Positions 8,953 through 16,903 of a stretch of DNA of 64,000 nt are shown in pieces. The translations under genes were made by a program, and so were the position numbers. The DNA comes from Mesorhizobium sp. B2-4-3 (GTDB taxonomy: Bacteria > Pseudomonadota > Alphaproteobacteria > Rhizobiales > Rhizobiaceae): contig NZ_VFVL01000029.1 of the NCBI RefSeq assembly GCF_006442815.1, forward strand, positions 1 to 64,000, read 5' to 3'. Position 1 is the stretch's first letter. The number at the start of each line of letters is the position of its first letter. The notes below the pieces were generated by a model. It had not been told where the DNA came from, ran no database searches, and saw only the letters and a list, made by a program, of their open reading frames with translations.

Positions 8953-9966
8953 GTGACCGGTTTCATCTCTAGACGCGCGCTGCGCTCAGTGGCGCTGGCG
9001 CTTGCCATGGTCGGCGCTGGCGCATCGGCGGCCTCGGCAGCCGACAAGATCACCATCATCGTCGGCGGCATGGAAAAGCAGATCTATCTGCCGGCGGTGC
9101 TCACCCAGCAGCTCGGCTACTTCAAGGATGAAGGGCTGGACGTGGAGTTGGTGAACTCCCGCGCGGGCGTCGAGGCCGAGAACGAATTGCTGGCCGGCGC
9201 CGTGCAGGGTGTCGTCGGCTTCTACGACCACACTGTCGACCTGCAATCGAAGGGCAAATACATCCAGTCGATCGTGCAGTTCAGCCAGGCGCCGGGCGAG
9301 GTCGAGCTGGTCTCGGCCAAGCATCCGGAAATCAAGTCGCCGGCCGACTTCAAGGGCGCGACGCTCGGCGTCACCGGCCTCGGCTCCTCGACCGATTTCC
9401 TGACGCAGTATCTCGCCGTTCGCGGCGGCCTGAAGCCGGGCGACTACACGCTGCTTCCGGTCGGCGCCGGCAACACCTTCATCGCCGCCGTCAAGCAGGA
9501 CCAGATCCAGGCCGGCATGACCACCGAGCCTACCATCGCCAAGCTGCTCCAGACCGGCGAGGCCAAGGTGTTGGTCGATATGCGCACGCCCGAAAAGACC
9601 AAGGCAGCGCTTGGCGGCGACTATCCGGCGGCCTCCTTCTATGTCCAGTCAAGCTGGATCGAGGGCCACAAGGACGAGGCGCAGAAGCTCGCCAATGCCT
9701 TCGTCAAGACGATGAAGTTCATCGCCGGCCATTCGGCCGAAGAGATCGCCGACAAGATGCCGAAGGACTATTATGCCGGCAGCAAGGACCTCTATGTGCA
9801 GGGCCTGGCCGGCGGCAAGGCGATGTTCACGCCGGACGGTCGCATGCCGGCCGACGGCCCCCAGACGGTGCTGAAGGTTCTGTCGACTTTCTCGAAGAGC
9901 CTGCAGGGCAAGCAGATCGACCTGTCGAAGACCTACACGACCGAGTTCGTGGACGCCGCCAAGTAG
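8953..9966 (+). CDS. Nitrate/sulfonate/thiamine-precursor type ABC substrate-binding protein
   Basis: A periplasmic binding protein of the NMT1/SsuA type, 337 residues from GTG 8953, which follows a strong GGAGGAAG. The signal peptide covers residues 1-27 (ALALAMVGAGASAASAA, cleaved before DKITI). The fold shows in IYLPAVLTQQLGYFKDEGLD and LGVTGLGSSTDFLTQYLAVR. It is the first gene of a transporter with the ATPase (10224) and permease (11092). The ligand is not predictable; the family covers sulfonates, nitrate, aromatic acids and pyrimidine precursors. A GC-rich hairpin and a palindromic repeat separate it from the ATPase gene, which would let the binding protein be made in excess. Confidence 0.88.
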   Translation: MTGFISRRALRSVALALAMVGAGASAASAADKITIIVGGMEKQIYLPAVLTQQLGYFKDEGLDVELVNSRAGVEAENELLAGAVQGVVGFYDHTVDLQSKGKYIQSIVQFSQAPGEVELVSAKHPEIKSPADFKGATLGVTGLGSSTDFLTQYLAVRGGLKPGDYTLLPVGAGNTFIAAVKQDQIQAGMTTEPTIAKLLQTGEAKVLVDMRTPEKTKAALGGDYPAASFYVQSSWIEGHKDEAQKLANAFVKTMKFIAGHSAEEIADKMPKDYYAGSKDLYVQGLAGGKAMFTPDGRMPADGPQTVLKVLSTFSKSLQGKQIDLSKTYTTEFVDAAK

Positions 9967-9980
9967 GCGCCGGCAGGCGA

Positions 9981-10002
9981 GGGCGGGCCGATCGGTCCGC
10001 CC
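9981..10002 (+). terminator. GC-rich hairpin between binding protein and ATPase genes
   Basis: GGGCGG (9981-9986) pairs with CCGCCC (9997-10002). No T-run follows, so it is more likely an mRNA 3' stabiliser or attenuator than a full terminator. Confidence 0.4.
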
Positions 10003-10004
10003 TT

Positions 10005-10100
10005 GGAGCAATTCAGGAAAAGTGTGAAACGGTTTTCCGCCCGGAATTGCGTCAAGCAAAGAGATGAAGCGGTTTGGCGTGAAACGACGAACCGCTCCAG
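10005..10100. repeat. Dispersed palindromic repeat, copy 1 (RIME-like)
   Basis: The block opens GGAGCAATTCAGGAAAAGTG and ends GAACCGCTCCAG. It shares its order of sub-blocks (GGAGCAATT, GGAAAAGTGTG, CGGTTTTCC, GGAATTGCGT, CAAAGAGAT, final CTCYAG) with the blocks at 29986 and 52812, and its core with 53858. It sits inside an operon here. Confidence 0.75.
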
Positions 10101-10223
10101 AGAACAACGACTTGCGCCGGCTGCCTGAATCAATTCGGCAGCGGCGCCTTTGCCGGTGCCGTCGTGCGGCGGACCCGCGGGCTTGAGCCCGGCGTCCTCG
10201 CACCACCACGATAGGAGTGTGTC

Positions 10224-11078
10224 ATGCAGTTGCAGACCATGGCGGCGGAGAAACTGTCTCCGGCCGCGCCGCCGGCCGATGCCGCGATCGCCATCGACGA
10301 CGTGACGCTGCGCTTCGTCACGCCTGACGGCCACATGATGACGGCGATCCGCGATTTCACCATGACGGTGGCGCGCGGCGAGTTCGCCTGTGTCGTCGGG
10401 CCGACCGGCTGCGGCAAGTCGACGACGCTCAACCTCGTCACCGGCCTGTTGCGTCCGACCACCGGCAATGTCCGCGTCATGGGCAATCCGGTTACCGACA
10501 TCAGCCGCGATATCGGCTTCGTCTTCCAGGCCGACGCGCTGTTTCCCTGGCGCAGCGTCATCGACAATGTCGCCGCCGGTCCGCTCTTCCGCGGCACGCC
10601 GAAGAAAGAAGCCTATGACAAGGCGCGCGACTGGATCGGCCGGGTTGGCCTTTCGCGGTTCGAGAAGCATTATCCGCACCAGCTTTCGGGCGGCATGCGC
10701 AAGCGCGCGGCGCTTGCCCAGACCTTCATCAACCAGCCCAAGATCCTGCTGATGGACGAGCCCTTCAGCGCGCTCGACATGCAGACCCGCACGGCAATGC
10801 AGGACGAATTGCTGGGCCTCTGGTCGGGGCTGAAATCCTCCGTCGTCTTCGTCACGCATGACCTTGAGGAAGCGGTGGCGCTGGCCGACAAGGTCTATGT
10901 GCTGACCGCCGGTCCGGGCACGGTGAAAAGCGTCTACCGCATCGACCTGCCGCGCCCGCGCGTCATGGCCGACATCCGCTACGATCCGAAATTCATCGAG
11001 ATCGCCAAGGTGATCTGGAGCGATCTGCGCGAGGAAGTGCAGCTCGGCCAGAGCCGCGGCCTCCAGACCGGCCATTGA
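10224..11078 (+). CDS. ABC transporter ATP-binding protein (nitrate/sulfonate type)
   Basis: A 284-residue ATPase of the SsuB/TauB/NrtD group. Walker A GPTGCGKST is near residue 59-67, the signature LSGGMRKRAALAQ near 153, and Walker B LLMDEPFSALD near 174, followed by the switch His in VFVTHD. It powers the importer made with the genes at 8953 and 11092. ATG 10224 follows GGAGTG. It ends 13 bases before the permease start, with an AGGAGA ribosome site between. Confidence 0.93.
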   Translation: MQLQTMAAEKLSPAAPPADAAIAIDDVTLRFVTPDGHMMTAIRDFTMTVARGEFACVVGPTGCGKSTTLNLVTGLLRPTTGNVRVMGNPVTDISRDIGFVFQADALFPWRSVIDNVAAGPLFRGTPKKEAYDKARDWIGRVGLSRFEKHYPHQLSGGMRKRAALAQTFINQPKILLMDEPFSALDMQTRTAMQDELLGLWSGLKSSVVFVTHDLEEAVALADKVYVLTAGPGTVKSVYRIDLPRPRVMADIRYDPKFIEIAKVIWSDLREEVQLGQSRGLQTGH

Positions 11079-11091
11079 CAGGAGACACAGC

Positions 11092-11967
11092 ATGACCGCC
11101 ATTTCTCCCACCGATCAGGCCGCTGCCCGTGCCACTTCGATCGTCGCCGCCGAAGCGCAGGCGAGGGCGCGGCTGCGCAAGCGCCATGCCTTGGTCATCG
11201 GCCTGCGCCTCGCGATCCTCGTCGTCTTCCTTGGCCTTTGGGAACTCTGCGCCGATTACAACATCATCGACCCGTTCTTCTTCTCCAGCCCGTCGGGCAT
11301 CTGGGAACAGATCTGGTCCTGGATTACCGAAGGCACCTCGCAGGGGCCGCTCTGGCTGCAGATCTATGTGACGCTGGAAGAGACCTTCCTTGGCTTCGTG
11401 ATCGGCGCCGTCGGCGGCATCGTGGCGGGCATCATCCTTGGCCGCAACAAGCTCCTGGCCGATGTGTTCTCGATCTATATCAAGATCGCGAACTCCGTGC
11501 CGCGCGTGGTGCTCGGCTCGGTGTTCATCATCGCGCTTGGACTTGGCATGGCGTCCAAGGTGGCGCTGGCCGTCGTCATGGTATTCTTCGTCGTCTTCGC
11601 CAACGCCTTCCAGGGCGTGCGCGAGGCCGACCGCGCGATGATCGCCAACGCCCAGATCCTCGGCGCCTCGCCGATGCAGATCACCACCTCGGTCATCATC
11701 CCTTCGGCGATGAGCTGGATCCTCGCCAGCCTGCATGTCTCCTTCGGCTTCGCGCTAGTCGGCGCCGTGGTCGGCGAGTTCCTCGGCGCCAAGCAGGGCA
11801 TGGGTCTCTTGATCTCCACCGCGCAGGGCGCCTTCAACGCCAATGGCGTCTTCGCCGCCATGATCATCCTGGCGGTGATGGCGCTGGTGGTGGAGTTCAT
11901 CATCACCCGCTTCGAGAACTATGTGGTGAAGTGGCGCCCGGCGCCGTTCAACGAGCAGGGGGCTTGA
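11092..11967 (+). CDS. ABC transporter permease (SsuC/TauC type)
   Basis: A 291-residue inner-membrane subunit with about six helices; the first is near residues 34-50 (GLRLAILVVFLGLWELC). The EAA loop that docks on the ATPase is READRAMIANAQILGASP, near residues 180-197. It completes the importer with the binding protein and ATPase upstream. The stop abuts the end of the convergent sensor kinase gene with no bases between, so there is no room for a separate terminator. Confidence 0.92.
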   Translation: MTAISPTDQAAARATSIVAAEAQARARLRKRHALVIGLRLAILVVFLGLWELCADYNIIDPFFFSSPSGIWEQIWSWITEGTSQGPLWLQIYVTLEETFLGFVIGAVGGIVAGIILGRNKLLADVFSIYIKIANSVPRVVLGSVFIIALGLGMASKVALAVVMVFFVVFANAFQGVREADRAMIANAQILGASPMQITTSVIIPSAMSWILASLHVSFGFALVGAVVGEFLGAKQGMGLLISTAQGAFNANGVFAAMIILAVMALVVEFIITRFENYVVKWRPAPFNEQGA

Positions 11968-13356
11968 TCAGGCAGATCGCTCTTCAGGTGAAGCAAGCGG
12001 CAGCCGCACCTCGACCTTGAGCCCGCCCGCGGCGGCGTCGCCCAGCGTGACGCTGCCGCCGGCATTCTCGACCACCTCGCGCACGATGGCGAGACCAAGA
12101 CCGCTGCCTTCCTCGGCCGAGCCGGCGAGGCGGTAGAAGCGCTCGAAGACATGCTCCCGCTCTTCCGCCGGGATTCCCGGTCCGGCATCGCTCACCGTGA
12201 GCTCGGCCTCGCCGGCCGCAGTCGCCAGCCTCACCGTGACGCTACCGCCCGGTCTGGAATAGCGTAGCGCGTTGTCGACCAGGTTGACGATCATCTCGCG
12301 CAGCATCGTGCCGTCGCCGACCACCGTCACCGGTCCGTTTTCCTCGAGGCCGAGGTCGATGTCGCGGTTGATCGCCGCCGGCGCTTGCGCTTCCAGCACA
12401 TGGCGGGCGGCTTCGGTGAGGTCGATGCGGTCGGCGCGCGGCCGTCGGCTGCCAGGTTCCGCCCTCGACAGCGTAAGCAGCTGTTCGGCCAACCGCGCCA
12501 ATTTGCCCGAGCTCGCCTGCAAGGCGACCAGCGCCTCCTGACGCCGGTCGGCCGCGGTTTCGCGCAAGGCATAGCTTGCCTGCGTCGACAAGAGCGCCAG
12601 CGGCGTGCGCAGTTGGTGCGCGGCATTGGCGATGAAGCGCCGCTGCGCCGCCATCTGCGCACGCACGCGCTCCATATAGGCGTTGAGCGCCTCGATCAGC
12701 GGCCGGATCTCGCTCTGCGCGCCCAGAACCTCGACCGGGTCGAGATCGCTGCGGCTTCGCGAGCGCACCGCGTCGCGCAGCCGGATCAGCGGCGCCAGCC
12801 CGCGGCGCAGGCCAAGCAGCACGAACACGCCGGCAATAGCCACCAAGGCAAGCTGCTGGGCGAAGGCGCTGAGCCACAGGCGCTTCACCATCGCGTCATG
12901 CCCGGCGAGCGTGACGCCGACAGTGACCTTGATCGGCGAATCCGTGCCGGCGCCGATCACGGCATGGCTGAGCGTCGCCAGGCGCAGCGGGTGATCGCGA
13001 TAGGCAGCCTCGATGCTGCCGCGCTCCGGCGCCACGGGCAGGTCGGGATAGCCGGTCAGCAGCCGCCCGCCGGCGGTCTCGACCCGGTAATAGACGCTGT
13101 CCCGGTCGCCGGTGTCGAACATCTCGATCGCAGCCGGCGGCACGGTGGCGTCGAGCGCGCCGTCGGCCATCGCCACCTGCTCGGCGATGGCGCGCGCCGA
13201 GCCGACCAGCATGCGGTCGGTGACGAGGTCCGCGGTCGCCAGCGCGTTGCGCTGGCTGGTCCACAGATTGATGGCGGCGAGCCCGGCAAGCGGCAGCACC
13301 ACCCAGGCCAGCAATTGCAGGCGAAGGCTGCCGATCCGAAACCTGTCGATCCTCAT
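11968..13356 (-). CDS. Sensor histidine kinase, 2CSK_N/TctE-like
   Basis: A 462-residue membrane kinase. One helix is near 13-30, followed by a periplasmic domain of the 2CSK_N type (VYYRVETAGGRLLTGYPDLP, 88-107), a second helix near 168-187, HAMP, then the H-box ANAAHQLRTPL with phospho-acceptor His247. The N-box is VNLVDNALRYS, and the G-boxes are DAGPGIPAEE and GSGLGLAIVREV. Its start overlaps the regulator's stop (ATGA), so the two are co-translated. TctDE-like systems often control organic-acid uptake; the transporter ending at 11967 is a possible target by position only. Confidence 0.9.
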   Translation of the reverse strand: MRIDRFRIGSLRLQLLAWVVLPLAGLAAINLWTSQRNALATADLVTDRMLVGSARAIAEQVAMADGALDATVPPAAIEMFDTGDRDSVYYRVETAGGRLLTGYPDLPVAPERGSIEAAYRDHPLRLATLSHAVIGAGTDSPIKVTVGVTLAGHDAMVKRLWLSAFAQQLALVAIAGVFVLLGLRRGLAPLIRLRDAVRSRSRSDLDPVEVLGAQSEIRPLIEALNAYMERVRAQMAAQRRFIANAAHQLRTPLALLSTQASYALRETAADRRQEALVALQASSGKLARLAEQLLTLSRAEPGSRRPRADRIDLTEAARHVLEAQAPAAINRDIDLGLEENGPVTVVGDGTMLREMIVNLVDNALRYSRPGGSVTVRLATAAGEAELTVSDAGPGIPAEEREHVFERFYRLAGSAEEGSGLGLAIVREVVENAGGSVTLGDAAAGGLKVEVRLPLASPEERSA

Positions 13357-14030
13357 GGCGCCGGGTCGTCGTGGCGCAACAGGTAGCCGAGGCCGCGCAA
13401 GGTGGCGATCCGGACGCGCGATCCCTCCAGCTTCTTGCGCAGCCGGTGCACGTAGATCTCGATGGCGCTGGGGTCGGCGTCGGTCTCGAAATCGTAGATC
13501 GCGGTCGAGAGCGCCGCCTTGCTCACCGTGCGGCCGGCCTTGACGACGAGCTGTTCCAGCACGGCGTGCTCGCGCGGTGTCAGCGACAGCGTCGCGCCGG
13601 CAAGCGAGAACAGCCTGGTGTTGGTGTCAAAGGTGAGATCGCCGCAGGCAATGACCGGCGCGGTGCGGTCGTTGGCGCGGCGCAGCTGCACGCGGATGCG
13701 CGCTTCCAGCTCCTCGATCTGGAAGGGTTTCGCCAGATAGTCGTCGGCGCCTTCGTTGAGGCCCTTGACCCGGCCGTCGAGGCTGGCATTGGCGGTGAGC
13801 ACGATCACCGGCACCGGGTTGCCGCGCGCCCGCAACCTTTTCAGCACCTCCATGCCGCCCATGCGGGGCAGGGCAAGGTCGAGGATGATCACGGCATGGT
13901 CGCCGGCGGCCAAAGCATGCTCGACATCCTCGCCGTCATGCACGACGTCGACGACATAGCTCGCCTGGCGCAGCGTCTTGCTCAGCCAATCGGCCAGTTC
14001 GCGGTTGTCCTCGACAAGCAGCAGCCGCAT
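13353..14030 (-). CDS. OmpR/PhoB-type response regulator, TctD-like
   Basis: 225 residues. The receiver domain has acidic pocket E7-D8, phospho-acceptor Asp51 (IILDLALP), Thr near 78 and Lys near 100 (YLAKPF). The C-terminal winged-helix domain covers 125-220 (LSLTPREHAVLEQLV, IEIYVHRLRKKLEG). I chose ATG 14030 because the receiver begins there and GGGAGG lies about 10 bases upstream; the frame is open to 14177, but that part is not receiver sequence. It is the first gene of a two-gene operon with the kinase. Confidence 0.92.
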   Translation of the reverse strand: MRLLLVEDNRELADWLSKTLRQASYVVDVVHDGEDVEHALAAGDHAVIILDLALPRMGGMEVLKRLRARGNPVPVIVLTANASLDGRVKGLNEGADDYLAKPFQIEELEARIRVQLRRANDRTAPVIACGDLTFDTNTRLFSLAGATLSLTPREHAVLEQLVVKAGRTVSKAALSTAIYDFETDADPSAIEIYVHRLRKKLEGSRVRIATLRGLGYLLRHDDPAP

Positions 14031-14216
14031 CGTTTGTCGCTGTTTCCTCCCAATTGCGTCGACCGTCGCCATAGGGCGGCTGGTGGCGTCCAAATTGGTT
14101 CCCGAGGCAACCGATAGTATCGATCCGCGCGCAAGGCAAACGTGGTTTCCCGGCGGTCGCCATCCCGGTCGTGGCACCTGCCGAGTCCCTTGTTCGGTCG
14201 TGCAAGCGATGAAATC

Positions 14217-14230
14217 GAACCGTTCGGTTC
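14217..14230. promoter_or_regulatory. Operator-like palindrome GAACCGTTCGGTTC
   Basis: Arms GAACCG and CGGTTC flank two bases. The same 14-mer occurs in reverse orientation at 14372. TetR-family regulators commonly bind such sites; no TetR gene is in the window. Confidence 0.45.
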
Positions 14231-14371
14231 AATTAATGTTGACGGTTCGTACCACCACGGTGAACACCGGCAGCCTGTACCAGGATGCCGCATTGCGCGC
14301 CGTTTGCTGTAACCAATTGATATTAAACGATAAGAATGTGGCCGCTGCGTCCTTTGCATAATTTCAAGATC

Positions 14372-14390
14372 GAACCGAACGGTTCGGTTC
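14372..14390. promoter_or_regulatory. Extended operator-like palindrome
   Basis: GAACCGAACGGTTCGGTTC contains the 14-mer GAACCGAACGGTTC plus a further overlapping half-site. It lies 124 bases upstream of the first DUF680 start, where it could control transcription. Confidence 0.5.
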
Positions 14391-14513
14391 GCAACTTTTC
14401 GTGATTGGAAATGGCAGCAGGGCCGACCCATTTCGGGGTGGTCCGAGCGACGCGAATTTCCATTACGGCACGCCACTAGACGGACGAGACTTTTGAAATC
14501 TGGAGTACCTAAA

Positions 14514-14756
14514 ATGAACAAGATTGCTTTTGCCGCCGCTGCTTTCCTCATTGCCACGGGCAGCGCTTTCGCCGGCAGCGACCACTACAACCCCAACGAT
14601 ACCGCCCAGTCGGCCGTGACGGCCCCCGCGGGCTACGCGGGCAACGTCGACCGGACCGTTACCGGCTCGATCAATAAGTTCGAACAGCGCTTCATCAAGA
14701 GCGCGCCCAGCTCGAACCAGCAGGAATCCGGCCAGGGCCTCTGGGGCAACCACTAA
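14514..14756 (+). CDS. DUF680 secreted miniprotein 1
   Basis: 80 residues with a signal peptide (MNKIAFAAAAFLIATGSAFA) followed directly by the DUF680 hallmark GSDHYNPND. The mature part is short, polar and ends QGLWGNH, close to the QGIWGN end of copy 4. No function is known. ATG 14514 follows CTGGAGTA, a leader block repeated before copies 2 and 3. First of four tandem paralogues. Confidence 0.85.
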   Translation: MNKIAFAAAAFLIATGSAFAGSDHYNPNDTAQSAVTAPAGYAGNVDRTVTGSINKFEQRFIKSAPSSNQQESGQGLWGNH

Positions 14757-14777
14757 AGCCGGTTCCAGTCCTGACCA

Positions 14778-14813
14778 AAATCTGACCATCAACCCAAATC
14801 TGATCATCAACCT
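14778..14813. repeat. 18-bp tandem repeat, two units
   Basis: AAATCTGACCATCAACCC (14778-14795) is followed at once by AAATCTGATCATCAACCT (14796-14813), with two differences. It lies between DUF680 copies 1 and 2, just before the copy 2 ribosome site. Confidence 0.8.
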
Positions 14814-14832
14814 TGAATCTGGAGTAACTCAA

Positions 14833-15039
14833 ATGACCAAGATCGCTCTTACCGCTGCCGCCCTCCTCGTCGCCACTGGCGCCGCTTTCGCTGGGTCCGA
14901 CCACTACAACCCCAACGAAGCCAGCCGGCCGGCTGCGTCGGTCGACACCTCGATCACTGCTTCGGTCAAGACTTCGGACGCGAACGTCCAGAAGCCGGCG
15001 ACCCAGGCTCCTGCTCAGGATCTGTTCGGCAACCGCTGA
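14833..15039 (+). CDS. DUF680 secreted miniprotein 2
   Basis: 68 residues with signal peptide MTKIALTAAALLVATGAAFA, then GSDHYNPNEASRPAASVD, ending DLFGNR. It is nearly identical to copy 3, so these two arose by recent duplication. CTGGAGTAACT precedes the ATG. A strong hairpin plus T-run follows the stop, so this cistron ends here. Confidence 0.85.
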   Translation: MTKIALTAAALLVATGAAFAGSDHYNPNEASRPAASVDTSITASVKTSDANVQKPATQAPAQDLFGNR

Positions 15040-15064
15040 ACGCCCTGGTCTTCCAAGACTTCAA

Positions 15065-15095
15065 AGCGGCGGGCTTGTCCCGCCGCTCTGTTTTT
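15065..15095 (+). terminator. Rho-independent terminator after DUF680 copy 2
   Basis: AGCGGCGGG and CCCGCCGCT pair around a CTTGT loop (15065-15088), followed by CTGTTTTT. Confidence 0.85.
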
Positions 15096-15361
15096 CTGCA
15101 GCCGGCTGCTCCCGGGCCGGCTTTTCAGGGTTGATCAAGCATTCATCACGAAGCGGTGATGCCTGTAACGATGCCCCTGGTGCCGTCGAAGTGGGAGTAA
15201 GGGCCGATAGACGGGGCCGATGCCAAGGAAATTCAAGTGTGTCGAACGAGCGGGCAGCACCCGGGCGATGTCCGTGGCTACCCTGTGCCGATCCACTAGG
15301 TCATCTGATCGTCGATCGCGCCCGATCAAAACAGCGCAACCCGAAACCTGGAGTATTTGAA

Positions 15362-15568
15362 ATGACCAAGATCGCTCTTACCGCCGCCGCCCTGCTTGTC
15401 GCCACTGGCGCCGCTTTCGCCGGGTCGGACCACTACAACCCCAACGAGGTCAACCGGCCGGCTGCTTCGGTCGACAGCTCGTTCACCGCTTCGATCAAGA
15501 ATTCGGGCGCGAATGTCCAGAAGCCGGCGGCCCAGGCCGTTGATCAGGATCTGTTCGGCAACCGCTGA
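15362..15568 (+). CDS. DUF680 secreted miniprotein 3
   Basis: 68 residues. The signal peptide is identical to copy 2, then GSDHYNPNEVNRPAASVD, ending DLFGNR. It has its own upstream region of about 260 bases, a CTGGAGTATTTG leader before ATG 15362 and its own terminator. It is therefore a separate transcription unit rather than an operon partner. Confidence 0.85.
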   Translation: MTKIALTAAALLVATGAAFAGSDHYNPNEVNRPAASVDSSFTASIKNSGANVQKPAAQAVDQDLFGNR

Positions 15569-15590
15569 ATGGCCTGGTTCCAAGACCTCG

Positions 15591-15621
15591 AGCGGCGGGC
15601 TTGTCCCGCCGCTCTGTTCTT
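15591..15621 (+). terminator. Rho-independent terminator after DUF680 copy 3
   Basis: The same GCGGCGGG/CCCGCCGC hairpin as after copy 2, followed by CTCTGTTCTTC. The terminator was duplicated with the gene. Confidence 0.75.
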
Positions 15622-15653
15622 CTACAGCCGGCTACCGGCATAGTGAAATCACT

Positions 15654-15683
15654 TCACAAGTATTTGTATCACAAGCATTTGTA
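15654..15683. repeat. 15-bp tandem repeat upstream of DUF680 copy 4
   Basis: TCACAAGTATTTGTA and TCACAAGCATTTGTA are adjacent (one difference), AT-rich in a GC-rich setting, about 170 bases before the copy 4 start. They could be paired regulator half-sites. Confidence 0.75.
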
Positions 15684-15848
15684 ATCGTTTGTCTTTTTCT
15701 CCGCGAAATTTGGGCCAACGCTACCGAGGCCGCTAAAGAAAGCGAGCGGGCCGGGAATAAATCCCGGCCGCCACGGGTCTTGTCGGCAGCGGGGTCATCC
15801 TCCCAAGGCCTCCGCCACGATGAAACCAAACGAACAAGGAAAACCGAA

Positions 15849-16091
15849 ATGACCAGGATCGCTCTCACCACTGCCGCAATGCTTCTCGCGATGGGCTCCG
15901 CCTTCGCTGGCAGCGATCACTACGACCCCAATGACGCCAACCGGCCGATCGCCGGCGTCGACAGGGCCTACACGGCCTCGGTCGGCAAGCGTGAGGTTGC
16001 CAAGCAGGCCGATGTCGACACCTCGATGACGACAGGTTCGGCTGGCTCCAAGGCTTGGTCCGACCCGGGCCAGGGCATCTGGGGCAACTGA
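15849..16091 (+). CDS. DUF680 secreted miniprotein 4
   Basis: 80 residues with signal peptide MTRIALTTAAMLLAMGSAFA, then GSDHYDPNDANRPIAGVD, ending QGIWGN. It is the most diverged of the four and shares its C-terminus with copy 1. Upstream lie AAGGAAAACC and an AT-rich promoter area with a tandem repeat. A GGCGGCGGA hairpin terminator follows. Confidence 0.83.
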   Translation: MTRIALTTAAMLLAMGSAFAGSDHYDPNDANRPIAGVDRAYTASVGKREVAKQADVDTSMTTGSAGSKAWSDPGQGIWGN

Positions 16092-16113
16092 TTTTTGACG
16101 CTTTGAACTGTCA

Positions 16114-16145
16114 AAGGCGGCGGACTTGCTCCGCCGCCTTTTGTT
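16114..16145 (+). terminator. Rho-independent terminator after DUF680 copy 4
   Basis: AAGGCGGCGGA pairs with TCCGCCGCCTT around CTTGC, followed by TTGTTTTA. Confidence 0.8.
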
Positions 16146-16190
16146 TTACGCGGCGAGCAGCGCCAATCCCAGCGAGGAGATCGGCGGTTT

Positions 16191-16712
16191 TCACTCTAGG
16201 CCCAAATCCTTCGGCCGAACACAATGCGTCAGCCGCGCGCCGCGAAAGTCGAGGTCCACCCAATCCTCGTCCAGCGTGAACCGCGCGAGCGCCGCCGTCG
16301 GGAACTTCGCTTCGATCTTCTTGAAGACAGCCTCATCCGACCCGGCGCCGGCCAGCCGCAGCGCAAAATGCTGCAGGCCGGGATTGTGGCCGATCACCAG
16401 CAGGCTCTCCGCCTTGGCCTGCCGCACACGCGCCAGGATCGCACCGGCCGCCGCCTCGTAGAGTTCGTCGGCGAATTGCGCCGGCACGTTCTTCGGCAGT
16501 TCGGCCGCGACCATCCGCCAGGTGTCGCGCGTGCGCAGCGCCGGCGAGACCAGCGCCAGGTCCGGCAGCCAGCCGCGTCGCGCAAGCTCCCGCCCCATCA
16601 GCGGCGCCGTCTTCAAGCCGCGTGGGGCCAGCGGCCGGTCGAAATCGGCGAGTCCCGGATCGTCCCAGCGCGATTTGGCATGGCGCAGGATAAGCAGCTG
16701 TCTCACGGGCAT
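16191..16712 (-). CDS. sixA: SixA-type histidine phosphatase
   Basis: 173 residues of the phosphoglycerate-mutase-like superfamily. The catalytic RHAK motif (LILRHAKS) has His11, and the second histidine is His109 in LVIGHNPGLQ. Short members like this act on phosphohistidine, as SixA does on phosphorelay proteins; that role is family knowledge, not shown here. The start overlaps the end of a small ParD-like frame upstream by 10 bases, suggesting co-translation. Confidence 0.85.
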   Translation of the reverse strand: MPVRQLLILRHAKSRWDDPGLADFDRPLAPRGLKTAPLMGRELARRGWLPDLALVSPALRTRDTWRMVAAELPKNVPAQFADELYEAAAGAILARVRQAKAESLLVIGHNPGLQHFALRLAGAGSDEAVFKKIEAKFPTAALARFTLDEDWVDLDFRGARLTHCVRPKDLGLE

Positions 16713-16882
16713 TGATCAGGACCAGGGCAACCAATGAAACGAGCGCGAGCCTTCTCGTTAATTGCTTCGATGTCAAAACCATCGAACGGGCCGCTGTCCA
16801 GCCCGTCTATCCAAGCCTTGCGCAGCCGGTCTGTTTCGGTCTGGCTCACAGGTTGGTTCGGCGAATCCGGGCTGGAGGTCAT
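16703..16882 (-). CDS. ParD-like antitoxin C-terminal-type miniprotein (no toxin seen)
   Basis: A 59-residue frame from ATG 16882. Residues 18-48 (LRKAWIDGLDSGPFDGFDIE and on) resemble the toxin-binding tail of ParD/CopG-type antitoxins. The usual ribbon-helix-helix N-terminus seems missing or shortened: the first 17 residues are polar and rich in Ser, Pro and Gln. No ParE-like toxin is adjacent; the next gene downstream is the SixA-like phosphatase, overlapped by 10 bases. It could be a relic or an orphan regulator. The ribosome site is weak. Confidence 0.5.
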   Translation of the reverse strand: MTSSPDSPNQPVSQTETDRLRKAWIDGLDSGPFDGFDIEAINEKARARFIGCPGPDQCP

Positions 16883-16903
16883 GCTGTTGTTCTGGTGAGG
16901 CCG

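Larger units (their letters stand above)
14031..14513. promoter_or_regulatory. 483-base divergent regulatory region with two operator-like palindromes
   Basis: No gene is seen. It separates the response regulator from the first DUF680 gene, so it holds promoters for both directions. It contains the two GAACCG-N2-CGGTTC palindromes listed separately. Confidence 0.5.

Noticed and set aside
12385..13386. A 333-residue frame antisense to the sensor kinase
   Set aside because: The kinase has all H/N/G boxes; the antisense is a shadow.
16333..16782. A frame starting with a hydrophobic leader, opposite in phase to the SixA-like gene
   Set aside because: It overlaps both the ParD-like miniprotein and SixA in a third frame and becomes Arg/Gly-rich; the two others explain the DNA better.
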